Translations under genes and position numbers: made by a program
Part shown: one piece after another, positions 13,001 to 21,459 of the stretch
Layout: the number at the start of each line of letters is the position of its first letter
Numbering within the stretch: the stretch's first letter is position 1
DNA from: Ashinkailepas kermadecensis
Taxonomy: Eukaryota > Arthropoda > Thecostraca > Neolepadidae
Assembly: GCA_034440615.1 (NCBI GenBank)
Contig: JAOTOM010003171.1
Span: forward strand, 62,001-126,000
Direction: 5' to 3'
DNA length: 64,000 nucleotides
The notes under the pieces: generated by a model
Told to the model about the DNA's origin: nothing
Database searches by the model: none
The model's input: only the letters and a program-made list of their open reading frames with translations

Positions 13001-14328
13001 AGGTGTGTATGTTCTGTGACCGTTGGTACGGCCGCAGGCGTGTCGGCACCGACCCACCGGGTCCGGTGGCTGATGGGGAGAAGGTGTGTATGTTCTGTGA
13101 CCGTTGCTACGGCTGCAGGCGCGTCGGTACCGACCCACCGGGTCCGGTGGCTGATGGGAGAAGGTGTGTATGTTGTGTTACCGTTGCCACGACCGTAGGC
13201 GCGTCGGCACCGACCCACCGGGTCCGGTGGCTGATGGGAGAAGGTGTGTATGTTCTGTGACCGTTGGTACGGCTGCAGGCGCGTCGGCACCGACTCACCG
13301 GGTCCGGTGGCTGGTGGACGTAACGGTGGCATACCCGGACGAGGGGCGGCCACTCGACCTCACCGCAGTCATGGCCGGCTCGCGGCCGCCCTGCGACGTC
13401 TACTTCTACTACCGCGTCTTCAGCGCCGACAAGGTCAGACGCAGCAGCTGGGGCAGGTCATGTCAGTGCAGTGGCAGCGGTGGGCCGCCTGGTGCGTAAC
13501 TGGCGAGCCGTCGCACCGTCTGCGGTGCGACATTGTTATGCGTTTAGGTCGCCGAACGTATTGCGGCCATGTGGGCCGCTGGCGCCACTTTGCACGTAGT
13601 CACGAACACACCGTAATCCAACACAGCAAGCCCAGTCGACCGCGTGTCCCCGCGTGTGGCGGCTGTCGTGGGCGCGCCACCATGCCTCGGGTAGTCTCCG
13701 CGTGTGGCGGCTGTCGTGGGCGCGCCACCATGCCTCGGGTAGTCTCCGCGTGTGGCGGCTGTCGTGGGCGCGCCACCATGCCTCGGGCAATCTCCGCGTG
13801 TGGCGACTGTCGTGGGCGCGCCACCATGCCTCGGGCAATCTCCGCGTGTGGCGACTGTCGTGGGCGCGCCACCATTCCTCGGGCAATCTCCGCGTGTGGC
13901 GGCTGTCGTGGGCGCGCCACCATTCCTCGGGCAGTCTCCGCGTGTGGCGGCTGTCGTGGGCGCGCCATCATGTCTCGGGCAGTCTCCCCGTGTGGCGGCT
14001 GTCGTGGGCGCGCCATCATGTCTCGGGCAGTCTCCGCGTTTGGCGGCTGTCATGGGCGCGCCACCATGCCTCGGTCAGTCTCCGCGCGTCCGGTGCGCCG
14101 ATCGTGTGCTGTGATGCGCGGTGCGGTTGGTGCGGTTGGCAGCACTAGTGCCCCTGCGGCCGGCTCTTGCGTGATCAGTGGCCACTGAGCGCTGACGCCC
14201 GATGGCCAAGCCGACACCGATACCAGTACCAGTACAGGCACCAGCACTAGTACTGGCACCGGTACCAGAACCGGTACCAACACCGGCACCAACACCGACA
14301 CCGACACCGACACCAGCACCGACACCAG

Positions 14329-14368
<40 letters not shown>

Positions 14369-16793
14369 AGCACCAGCACCGGCACCGGCACCGACACCGA
14401 CACCGACACCGACACCGGCACCGGCACCAGCACCAGCACCGGCATCAGCACCGGCACCAGCACTAGTACCAGCACCGCTACCAGCGCCGGCACCAGCATC
14501 GGTATCTTTACTAGTACCAGCACCGGCACCAACACTGGCACCAACACTGGCACCAGCACCGGTACCGGCACCAGCCGGTCGCGTTGAATAAACGGCACGT
14601 CCAGCCGCGGTTTCCTCCAGGAAACCCCTCTCCAGCCATGACTTTCTGCCTGGGGCTGTATTACGTCGATACGCGTCAAGAGCGACCATTTGCTCCGGAT
14701 GGGTCCAGATGGCCCATATTGCTGCCAAGTCGGATATTTTGGAAACAGCCATACACGAACACTTTAAGGGAATTTACAGAAATTGGTGGATGTCTTCAGG
14801 ACAGTAATTATTTCGCAAGATACTACATTCACACAGCTATATTCTGCATGCTATTTACACAACGCAATTCAGTACTTAATATTCCTGCAATGCAGTAGCA
14901 CTAATGAGACACCCTTTTGTGCATACACATGCTCATCTGAAATGTCAAATGCAGCTTAAAGTAAAGCATGGTGGAGTGCTTCGGGCCCAAAATGATGGAG
15001 ACAAATTAACCACCAATCCATAAATGCAGGACCAAGTTTCTTTTCATTCGTTTGTGTCCCGTCATTTGTGAGGTGAAACCACTGAAAGTTAATGCATAAT
15101 CATATGAATGCTTTTGAAGTGATGCAGTTAGATATGACAGGGCATGTTTTACACCCATCCGCCCCCGCAATTGACGGGTATGCTTAGAAGCTACATTAAT
15201 ACATACAGTAGGAGAATATCGGAAGCGTTTCACCTCGGTCGCTTTCGGCTCATAGGTGTCTACCCAAGGAAACACTTGTACAGGGATGTTCGGAAGTGTG
15301 GGTTTCTTCCATCTGAAAGTGGGTGGTTGGACACCCATATTGGCTCGCATGGCTCGTATTTGCTGGTGGCATATTTTTGTGGGGTATGGAGCATGACATG
15401 GATGAAGTTTCGCCATAATCAATGGGGGTGCCCCAATGAATAACACATGGACTGGTGAGGTGAGGGTAGAATAGTCCCCCTCTCAGGCTTTGTCCGCAGT
15501 AGCTATGATCGAAATGGGCCATGGATCTGATCTTTCGGACATGTGGAAGTAAATACCACTGGTGGAATTTGTATCATCTGATTGGGGGTTGGACCTCAAG
15601 CAGTTTCAACTCAATTTGATCTAGTGTGCGCCAATAGTCCGTAGGGTTAAGAGTGGACATGATTCGAGGGAAGCGTTCGAGCCCCCCCCCCCCCCACAAA
15701 AAAAAAACAGAATGTTCCACCCTTGATCAATACCGCTCCGTCGCGGCGAAATTGTGCAGAGAATATTCGCGATTGTAGGTGCATTCTTTCCATGCAACAC
15801 CCATGGGCGTAATGTTGGACTTCAAAACTATTAAGGGCATCTGTGCGCCTCAACACCATTGGTGGTGGAAATCATGTCAGGCACATCGCTTAACGTTTCA
15901 AATATGAAGACCAGCCGGCTACTTTGGGCGTTGGCGGCCCATCAAAGTTCACAGGCTGGTTCCGCGTTCGGCCGGATGGTGGTGGCGGCGGCGGCCGGCG
16001 CAACAAATAGCGGATGAGTGCCCAAATATAGTTGCACAAGACAAATCGCAAGGCTGATGAAGAACATTCGCACTGCGTTCATCAGTAGCATCTACTACAA
16101 AATGTTGTGCTCATGTTCTATAGTGCAGCGAATGAACTGGTTGATGGAGCACTTCCTCACTATAGAACATCAGTGGCGTTCACTACAAAGTCACGATTTA
16201 TGTGCCGGGAGTCCGAATGCCTCAGATGGCAAACATAAGATCGATCAATCACCAACAATGCTGCTTTTCCTGCTCAAGGCCACGGAGCTAACTTCGGGAC
16301 GTCTTAATTGCATCCAGATATTTCACCAGCGGTCTTGAGCATAATTTTGCCTGTGCTTTCATGCATATCTGTGTTAATTGAATAACATGGCTTCACTCGA
16401 TGCGTCGACTGGACGACATCCAGCTGTCTCTTCCACACCGTCGCCACGGCGCGGAAGAGACAGCTGGCTGCCGACGTCGGCACTCGGTGTGACTGGTGGC
16501 CGTACCGGCAGGTGCCACGCGAGGAGGCCGAGCTGACGTCGTGGCTGTACCAGCTGTTCTTCGACAAGGAGGCGCAGCTGGGCGAGTACTACCGGACGGG
16601 CCGACTGCCGACGCTGTCGGCCGAGCAGCACAACGGCTGCCGGCCGCCGCCGCCGCGCCGGCTGCTGCACGACACGCTGGCCTGGCTGCTGCGCCACCTC
16701 TTCTTCATCGGCTCCACGGTGCTGCAGCTGCGGGTCGCCGCCGCCGTCGGACGCGCGCTCTACTCGCTGGCGGCCGGCCTGGCTGTCTGGTGA
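3838..16793 (+). CDS. LPGAT1: LPGAT1-like lysophospholipid acyltransferase, C-terminal five exons (gene span)
   Basis: Five plus-strand exons (3838-4052, 10651-10787, 12306-12457, 13279-13433, 16512-16793) join with consistent phases into about 312 codons and match the LPGAT1 family end to end from just before the catalytic motif. The family transfers an acyl chain from acyl-CoA to lysophosphatidylglycerol and related lysophospholipids at the endoplasmic reticulum membrane. The acyltransferase motif NHQSTAD and the FPEGG block are intact. The vertebrate protein is about 370 residues, so roughly 60 N-terminal residues, including the first membrane segment, are missing. They are probably upstream of the window. 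Exons are strongly GC-rich at third positions and introns are 0.8-6.6 kb, mostly tandem repeats. I saw no frameshift or internal stop. Confidence 0.9.
4053..4650 (+). other. Intron sequence, nothing distinctive
   Basis: This is the first part of a 6.6-kb intron. It contains no recognised repeat or exon. Confidence 0.6.
4655..5730 (+). repeat. Tandem duplication of about 725 bp with a Cys-rich coding remnant
   Basis: About 350 bases at 4655-5010 are repeated with minor changes at 5378-5730, offset by about 725 bases. Both copies encode a Cys-rich string: CVICPKTD, then SSCGN, CFICA and SCLAC in the second copy, partly shifted in the first. The spacing resembles the C-terminal zinc finger of piggyBac-type transposases, with the usual His replaced. 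If so, this is the last part of a decayed piggyBac copy. The duplication is directly visible; the piggyBac assignment is tentative. Confidence 0.6.
5850..7660. repeat. Degenerate CT-rich satellite, roughly 30-bp period
   Basis: Phrases such as AGCTCTCAGGG, GCCCTCAGTATTCCTC and GGGCCCTCTT recur every 25-35 bases through about 1.8 kb. Divergence between units is high, so this is an old array. It is interrupted by ordinary sequence near 6940-7020. I see no gene. The similar-looking block at 26.2-26.8 kb has a different consensus. Confidence 0.65.
7661..8825. other. Intron sequence with one SINE-tail-like segment
   Basis: At 7799-7845 the phrase TGGGCGCAAAATGACCAACG leads into CAGTCGACGCGCCCTTAA. 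It matches related segments near 21190 (reverse), 31313 and 52360 (reverse). Apart from that I recognise nothing. Confidence 0.5.
8832..9885. repeat. 55-bp minisatellite, about 19 copies, with higher-order structure
   Basis: GACACTCAGCCACCACCTTG recurs every 55 bases (56 where an extra G occurs, at about 9341 and 9561). Near-identity between units indicates recent expansion. Units carrying the variant GTTATCTACC and CACTACTTTGG occur at about 9217 and 9437, and the four-unit block around them is duplicated with a period of about 221 bases. Confidence 0.97.
9886..10650 (+). other. Intron sequence before the FPEGG exon
   Basis: No coding similarity is visible. The last bases (TTTTCTTTTGCATCCACAG, ending at 10650) form a normal polypyrimidine tract and acceptor. 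Confidence 0.65.
10651..10787 (+). CDS. LPGAT1: LPGAT1-like exon with the FPEGG block
   Basis: The acceptor is CCACAG at 10645-10650 and the donor is AAG followed by GTACTG at 10788. The exon holds 45 full codons plus two bases (AG), completed to Arg by the first base of the next exon. RKWIILFPEGGFLKNR near the end is the third conserved acyltransferase block. The FPEGG codons run from 10741 to 10755. Its neighbours in the family are the same: the NHxxxxD exon upstream and the SLPRxGA exon downstream. Confidence 0.95.
10914..10990. repeat. (CGTGA)n / (TCGTG)n microsatellite
   Basis: Five-base units GACGT then TCGTG repeat about 15 times in the intron just after the FPEGG exon, with a short echo at 11025-11042. 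Confidence 0.93.
11195..11358 (+). mobile_element. tRNA-derived SINE, copy 2 (different tRNA head)
   Basis: The head has an A-box-like TGGTCTAGGGGT near 11204 and a B box GGTTCGAGTC at 11247-11256, and it is not the Lys-like head of copy 1. The body from CGACCAATCGGCGTGAGAG onward is shared with the other copies and ends in an (AACC)n-type tail. Perfect 14-bp target duplications AAGTCAGAATGAGC lie at 11181-11194 and 11359-11372, which fix both ends. Confidence 0.95.
11700..12175. repeat. 74-bp minisatellite, about 6.5 copies
   Basis: ACTAACAGGACAAYCGTCAG, TATTGTATGGACGT and CCGACGTTCGAGCC recur at 74-base spacing. Each unit contains CTAACAG, a branch-point-plus-acceptor-like string. The array does not touch the next exon, which starts about 130 bases later, and shares no sequence with it. 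Confidence 0.95.
12306..12457 (+). CDS. LPGAT1: LPGAT1-like exon (SLPRxGA block)
   Basis: The acceptor is GGCCGCAG at 12298-12305. The first base completes Arg with the previous exon. It is followed by 50 codons and one base, ending at GCTGCG before the donor GTACGG at 12458. The product FAEKQGLPRLEHVSLPR then VGAARAVLDLL matches the LPGAT1 region after the FPEGG block. A variable hydrophilic linker (ELPNGHRPGHEQSVGSC) ends the exon. The donor was chosen because it keeps frame with the next exon. Confidence 0.9.
12826..13278 (+). repeat. 80-bp minisatellite made of intron end plus exon start (LPGAT1)
   Basis: Six units of about 80 bp run up to the exon at 13279. Each has TACGGCTGCAG or a close variant as acceptor, then a 45-nt piece nearly identical to the true exon start (GCGCGTCGGCACCGAC onward), then GAGAAG and GTGTGTATG, a donor-like site. 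A 35-nt spacer leads to the next acceptor. Two units have an extra G, which makes the piece 46 nt. In the exon's phase the 45-nt piece is open and ends in the same phase, encoding ASVPTHRVRWLMGEG-like residues. Confidence 0.95.
13279..13433 (+). CDS. LPGAT1: LPGAT1-like exon (VAYP block)
   Basis: The acceptor GGCTGCAG ends at 13278. Two bases complete Gly and 51 codons follow, ending at AAG before the donor GTCAGA at 13434. RWLVDVTVAYPDEG and YFYYRVFSADK match LPGAT1's W-x-x-D-x-T-x-A-Y-P and H-Y-R-I-F segments. The first 30 or so nucleotides are the piece repeated in the array directly upstream. The last repeat departs from the unit at CTGGTGGACG, where the unit has CTGATGGGAG. Confidence 0.92.
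13651..14085. repeat. 48-bp minisatellite, 9 copies
   Basis: CGTGTGGCGGCTGTCGTGGG, CGCGCCACCATG and TCGGGCAGTCTCC recur every 48 bases. Because 48 is a multiple of three, every frame that lacks a stop in one unit stays open throughout. This explains several long open frames here that are not genes. Confidence 0.96.
14210..14580. repeat. Hexanucleotide array (ACCGAC / ACCAGC / ACCGGC)n
   Basis: About 60 six-base units of the form ACCRRC fill 370 bases. The open frames it gives are Pro-Thr/Pro-Ala or Gly-Ala dipeptide repeats and are not evidence of coding. Confidence 0.96.
14583..16419 (+). other. Large intron remainder, no gene recognised
   Basis: Sequence of mixed composition lies between the hexanucleotide array and the last LPGAT1-like exon. 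From about 15150 to 15860 phrases such as TTTGCTGGTGGCA and CACTGGTGGAA recur loosely, suggesting an old decayed repeat. No open frame here resembles a known protein. Confidence 0.5.
16420..16467. repeat. Perfect 15-bp inverted repeat ahead of the last exon
   Basis: CCAGCTGTCTCTTCC at 16420-16434 and GGAAGAGACAGCTGG at 16453-16467 flank an 18-base loop. It sits 44 bases upstream of the acceptor of the last LPGAT1-like exon, where the branch point would be expected. Confidence 0.92.
16512..16793 (+). CDS. LPGAT1: LPGAT1-like terminal exon
   Basis: The acceptor is TACCGGCAG, ending at 16511. It is read from the first base (phase 0), giving VPREEAELTSWLYQLFFDKE and so on for 93 codons to TGA at 16791-16793. 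VPxExxxLTxWLYQxFxxKE is the LPGAT1 C-terminal signature, followed by a hydrophobic segment (LLRHLFFIGSTVLQLRVAAA) matching the family's last membrane segment. The final codons AGLAVW and the stop are copied in the tandem array that follows. I found no AATAAA close downstream. Confidence 0.93.
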   Translation: MPREEAELTSWLYQLFFDKEAQLGEYYRTGRLPTLSAEQHNGCRPPPPRRLLHDTLAWLLRHLFFIGSTVLQLRVAAAVGRALYSLAAGLAVW

Positions 16794-16985
16794 CGACTCC
16801 TGCTGGCCGGTCTGACGGTCTGGTGACGACTCCTGCTGGCCGGTCTGACGGTCTGGTGACGACTCCTGCTGGCCGGTCTGACGGTCTGGTGACGGCTCCT
16901 GCTAGTCGGTCTGGCTGTCTGGTGACGACTCCTGCTGCCGGTTTGGCTGTCTGGTGACGACTCCTGCTGCCGGCCTGAAGGTCTG
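16770..16985 (+). repeat. 33-bp minisatellite spanning the LPGAT1 stop codon
   Basis: GGCCGGCCTGGCTGTCTGG-TGA-CGACTCCTGCT is the first unit and includes the last six codons and stop. About 6 further units follow at 33-base spacing in the 3' UTR, with variants such as GGTCTGACGGTCTGG. The array therefore grew from the coding end. Confidence 0.93.
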
Positions 16986-17044
16986 ATGACGACTCGCCCC
17001 CACCAGGTCGTAGTCAGCGGCGGCGCGCAGCTCATGTCACGTCA

Positions 17045-17755
17045 AGCGGGCCGCCACGTCAGGCGGACCACTCCGTCAGGTGAACCCCCTCTTCAGATGA
17101 AACCCTCGTCAGGTGGACCACCTCGTCAGGCGGACCACTCCGTCAGGTGGACCCTCTCTTCAGATGAAACCCTCGTCAGGTGGACCACCTCGTCAGGCGG
17201 ACCACTCCGTCAGACCCCCCTTCCAAAAAAAACCCTCGTTGGGTGACCCACCCCTCCGGCGGCGTAGGTGGACCCCCTCTTCAGATGAAACCCCTCGTCA
17301 GGTGGACCACCTCGTCAGGTGGACTACTCCATCAGGTGGACCTCTCTTCAGGTGGACCACCTCGTCAGGTGGACTACCTCGTCAGGTGGACTACCTCGTC
17401 AGGTGGAGCACCTCGTCAGGTGGACCACCTCGTCAGGTCGACCACCTCGTCAGGTCGACCACCTCGTCAGGTCGACCACCTCGTCAGGTGGACCACCTCG
17501 TCAGGTCGACCACCTCGTCAGGTGGACCACCTCGTCAGGTCGACCACCTCGTCAGGTGGACCACTCCGTCAGATGGACCACTCCGTCAGGTGGACCCCTC
17601 TTCAGGTGGGTCACCTCGTCAGGTGGACCACTCCGTCAGGTGGACCCCTCTTCAGGTGGACCACCTCGTCAGGTGGACCACCTCGTCAGGTGGACCACTC
17701 CGTCAGGTGGACCACTCTGTCAGGTGGAGCACCTCGTCAGGTGTACCTCGTCAGC
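17045..17755. repeat. 18-bp minisatellite, about 40 copies
   Basis: GTCAGGTGGACCACCTC and variants (GTCGACC, GGACTACC, CACTCC) repeat with an 18-base period over about 700 bases. Longer spacer-containing copies (CCCTCTTCAGATGAAACCC) occur in the first 250 bases and again as shortened forms near 17600. All three forward frames stay open because 18 is a multiple of three. Confidence 0.95.
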
Positions 17756-18045
17756 CGCTGGCCGGTGATGTGCCTGGCGTGGATCGTTGCTCGTGCTGAT
17801 GATGGTGTGCTAATCCAGGGGAGGAAGAGGAACGCCTAGTCGGTGCCAGTTGGCACTGGTGGTGCCTGGACGCCGACAGCTGCGTGGCATTCGGTCACGT
17901 CACATGGTCTGAGGTCACGCTACGTCACGTCACTCAGACGTTGGACGGACGCGGTATGAACGCCAGACCAGCCGCAGGCCAACCTGTTCGACACTGTCCC
18001 TCACTTGAGCGTTACGAGGCGCCAGATCGTTCAGACCAAGCTGCC

Positions 18046-18285
18046 ATCGGATCGGCCCGGCGAAACTGCCGTCAGACCCGCCAGGCGGAGTTGCCGTCAG
18101 ATCCGCCAGGCGGAGCTGCCGTCAGATCCGCCAGGCGGAGCTGCCGTCAGACCCGCCAGGCGGAGCTGCCGTCAGTCCAGCCAGGCGGAGCTGCCGTCAG
18201 ATCCTCCAGGCGGAGCTGCCGTCAGACCAGCCAGGCGGAGCTGCCGTCAGACCAGCCAGGCGGAGCTGCCGTCTGACCGGCCAGA
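18046..18285. repeat. 25-bp minisatellite, about 9 copies
   Basis: GCCGTCAGATCCGCCAGGCG with GAGCT completes a 25-base unit, starting at 18070, 18095, 18120 and so on. It is clearly tandem, with low divergence. Confidence 0.95.
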
Positions 18286-20095
18286 TAGAGGGGGTTCCGC
18301 GACTGATGATTGGAGTCAGTACAGGATGGGCAGGTTTTGTGTCTCAACTTCACCGCAGGTGCTGAGTGTCAGTGCCCGCAGGCTGTGTATGGACAACAGA
18401 GGCGATCTCGCCACCGGAGGTGCCCCAAACTCGTAATCATGTAGTCGCATTTCGTCCAATCACCATCACGAATGCAGTTACCTGCTGCAGTGCCACGATC
18501 TCCCAGCCGACCCATTGAATTTTAGAGTGTGCGCCAGCAGAACATGCTGAATTTAGTCCTATTGCCCCTTGTCTGTTGCATATGTTTTGTTGTCTTGTCG
18601 CACTTTATGTAAGCGCAGTCACCACGATTGATTGATTGACAATTGATCCGGTTGTGCCACTCTGTTTGACTTGTATGCTATTTATAGTGCGTTTTCGCTT
18701 TTACGGGGTAGTTTGTGTACTTGCGATCAGTAACGCACAATAGCGCCGTCGGTATGCCGAGTTCGTTACCCTGGCAGAACGAAGAGCTTGATTTATTCGC
18801 CTTCCCGAGTGTTGCCACCAGTCATTATCGCACCGTAGGCGACTGATGTTTCGCAGTAGAAATTTGTTTGACGTCTTACGCATGCCAGGACGGGCATGGT
18901 CAGGTGGGTGTCGGCATGTGTGGACCACTTGGGAATTATTCATCGACTAAGGGCGTTAGAATGGTGTAACAAACCACAGCAATCGCAGTGGGACTCCCAC
19001 CGATATTGGTGGGCGGTCCTGCTTTCAGATAAAGGCAGTTTCGGTGGAATGAGGTCCAAATAATAGGACGGAATGGCGCGGTATCTGGTGCGATGGGAGT
19101 CCAAGCCGACTGGTGTGTTGGCATTCACAAGGGGCATAGACCACCACGCTGGCACTATGCCACCCCAGGACAATAATAATCCCACCTTTTGGGATACCCA
19201 TCCGAGGACAAGTAGCACTGTGATTGGTTATGATTGTGTGAGGTGGGGCGTCGGCCGTCGTGCGTGCTGGCGACCGCCAATCGTTGGCATTGGTGCCACC
19301 CATCCAGGGGCCAGTTCGATGATAGAATGTGTGTGGATGGTCCCGCCATCTGATGGCAAGATTTATAACTTGCGTTAGGCAAGTTGATCGTTGATGGATT
19401 ACTGAGCTTGTTTGAGGGTGCCATCTAGACGTTTCATCGAGTTTTCGTTACTTCCGCCTGAAACGTTCGAGCGCTGCTCGTCAGCAGCGTTTCTGCAGAC
19501 CCGGACCATCTCTATGAGTCGGTGCCGACATTGACTGTTGTCGGTGACGCCAGACACGCGTCACACGTGATGCCATCCGGTGACGTCATCACCGCCATCT
19601 AGTCCGCAGGCTGGGAAGTCTGCGCGTGCGCGACCGCTGTAGGGATCGCCGCGCCTGGAGCGGTTTTGCGATCGGCTTCCCGAACGCCGTAGGTAGTACG
19701 ACAGTGGGCCGGCTTCGACCTTTGACCAGACTGTGTCGAGCGGTAGGTAGCCGTGTGTGACGAGGCAATGGGCAGGTCCGAGGACTCGCTGTGTTTGGGG
19801 TTGGCTAATAGCAATGCGGGTAGGTGAACGGCTAGAGATGCGCTGTATCTGGACTGTTGCGTTGGGACGGTGTATGGTGGGGGAAGGGGTCGAGGACGGT
19901 GATGGATCTGCTTAGCAAGTACTGAGAATGCAATGAGATGGCTGGAGAGATGTGTTTGGGTTGGGCGGCGACTGCGGACAGATGTGTCACCTGCCTGAAT
20001 TGAGCGATCTGTTCTGGTGGTGACCCGTCACGGAGCGGGTTGGCGCCTAAACATTGATGCGGCACCTGCGGCCGACTGATCTTTCGCTCTCTGGC
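18286..20095. other. Unannotated DNA
   Basis: No gene was recognised. Between 18935 and 19400 phrases such as TTGGCATT, GGTGCCACC and CCACCGATATTGG recur irregularly, like a decayed short-period repeat. This is intergenic or distal 3' flank of the LPGAT1-like gene. Confidence 0.5.
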
Positions 20096-20222
20096 GCGAT
20101 ACGCGTGACATTTGATGTACAAGGTAAGCGTGAGACTTGGTGTACAAGGTACGCGTGACATTTAGTGTACAAGGTAAGCGTGACGCTTGGTGTCTGGCGG
20201 GATGCGTATGACATTTGGTGTG
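20096..20222. repeat. Short tandem repeat, about 27-bp unit
   Basis: TGTACAAGGTAAGCGTGA and TGTACAAGGTACGCGTGACA alternate four to five times. Each unit contains AAGGTAAG, a perfect splice-donor consensus, though no exon is apparent nearby. Confidence 0.85.
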
Positions 20223-20299
20223 GGATGAGATAAACGTGATGAGGTGTACGCTCTATAGCAATCGGTAAAACGTATTTTACTCTGCTACAGTGTGTATCG

Positions 20300-20536
20300 C
20301 AGTGGCGTAGCCAGGATTTGGTCCAGGAGGGGGAGGCAAACATCTGAAGAGGACACCCTACCTACCCCCTCCGCACTCCCGCACACACACACACCCGAAA
20401 CTCCTCGGCTTTCTGTCTTCGGTTGCTTTATTTTCGAAGAGTCCCGATAATACATATATATGAGGAAAATATGGTTAAATATGTGGGAAAATACGGTACT
20501 TCTCGCTGGCGGTTACCCCCCCTGGCTGCATTACTG
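20300..20536. mobile_element. Possible hAT-like short element
   Basis: CAGTGGCGTAGCCAGG at 20300 has the look of hAT terminal repeats and pairs imperfectly (about 12 of 16) with CCTGGCTGCATTACTG near 20521-20536. I could not find a matching target duplication, so the right end may be wrong. Confidence 0.35.
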
Positions 20537-21459
20537 GTGCGGCTTCGACAGGGTTTGGTGCGCGCAACTCGGGAGGCGAATGGGATTTTACCGTGATGCG
20601 TAAAGCACGGATGCAGAGGCTGACTTATTACATGATGGCAGTGGCCCAGCTAGGATTTTCTTAAGGCCATTATTCCCTAAATAATGTCATGCGATAGAGA
20701 ACTCATTCGGCGCGCTGGAAAGCGTGGTGTTGCGTAGTAAAAATATCAGGATTTCTTCTTTCATCCGGTGTATTTTGTTACTGAGGGCGCCCCCCCTTGG
20801 GTGCTCCTCCAGATGAGGGCTTGTTTGGATCAGAGATCTGTATTTCAGACCAAGATGTAGAGAATTGTCTCAGAATCGCAGGGCAAAAACAGTTCCTGAA
20901 ATTGTAATCGTCCGTCTGACGGTCGGTTCGGAAGCCGCCAGCGGTGGTTTGTATTTGTGCTCCTGATGCACTGTCGTTTGTATGTATTTTCTACAAGTTC
21001 CGACCATGCGACTCAGGGTTGCAGACTACAGCTGCGACAGGATCATAATCTGGTCACAGGTCATGTGGCCGGATCGTCGGAGGCAGACTTAGGTGTTCGA
21101 TTAAATGAATAGATGTATTTTCAGCACCTTTATAGCCGACGACGGGTAATGTTCAATGGTGGATCGAGATATTGATTGATTGATTATTTGGGTTTAAGTG
21201 CGCGCCGACTGCAGGGTCATTTGGCGCCCATAACTAGTTACTTGTTCAACGCGTTACTATAGCTACGTTCCTGTACTGCGCGAATTCCTCCCAGTGTAGC
21301 TTAGTGCTAACGCCCCGGATAGATAGAGTAAAATCGCACAGCAGATAGGAAAATGAAGATCTTTCCGGATTTGACGACCTGTGATTTTTCACCTAATACT
21401 GCTAGGAGGGAGTGATGGGCGCGAGTGATCAACTCTGGTCGAAGCGCCCTAAAGCCAAA
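20537..21459. other. Unannotated DNA with a SINE-tail-like segment
   Basis: At about 21176-21240 the phrase GATTGATTGATTATTTGGG followed by GCGCGCCGACTGCAGGG and TCATTTGGCGCCCATAA is the reverse complement of the segment at 7799. No gene is visible. Confidence 0.5.

Noticed and set aside
13244..14188. Plus-strand open frame of 314 codons and parallel frames
   Set aside because: It starts in the 80-bp array, overlaps the real LPGAT1 exon in another frame and then runs through a 48-bp array whose unit is a multiple of three. This is an open frame by construction.
14202..14752. Pro-Thr/Pro-Ala and Gly-Ala repeat proteins on both strands
   Set aside because: These are simple translations of an ACCRRC hexanucleotide repeat inside an intron.
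17113..17839. Three overlapping open frames of 150-230 codons
   Set aside because: They are products of the 18-bp minisatellite (unit a multiple of three, no stop in the unit).
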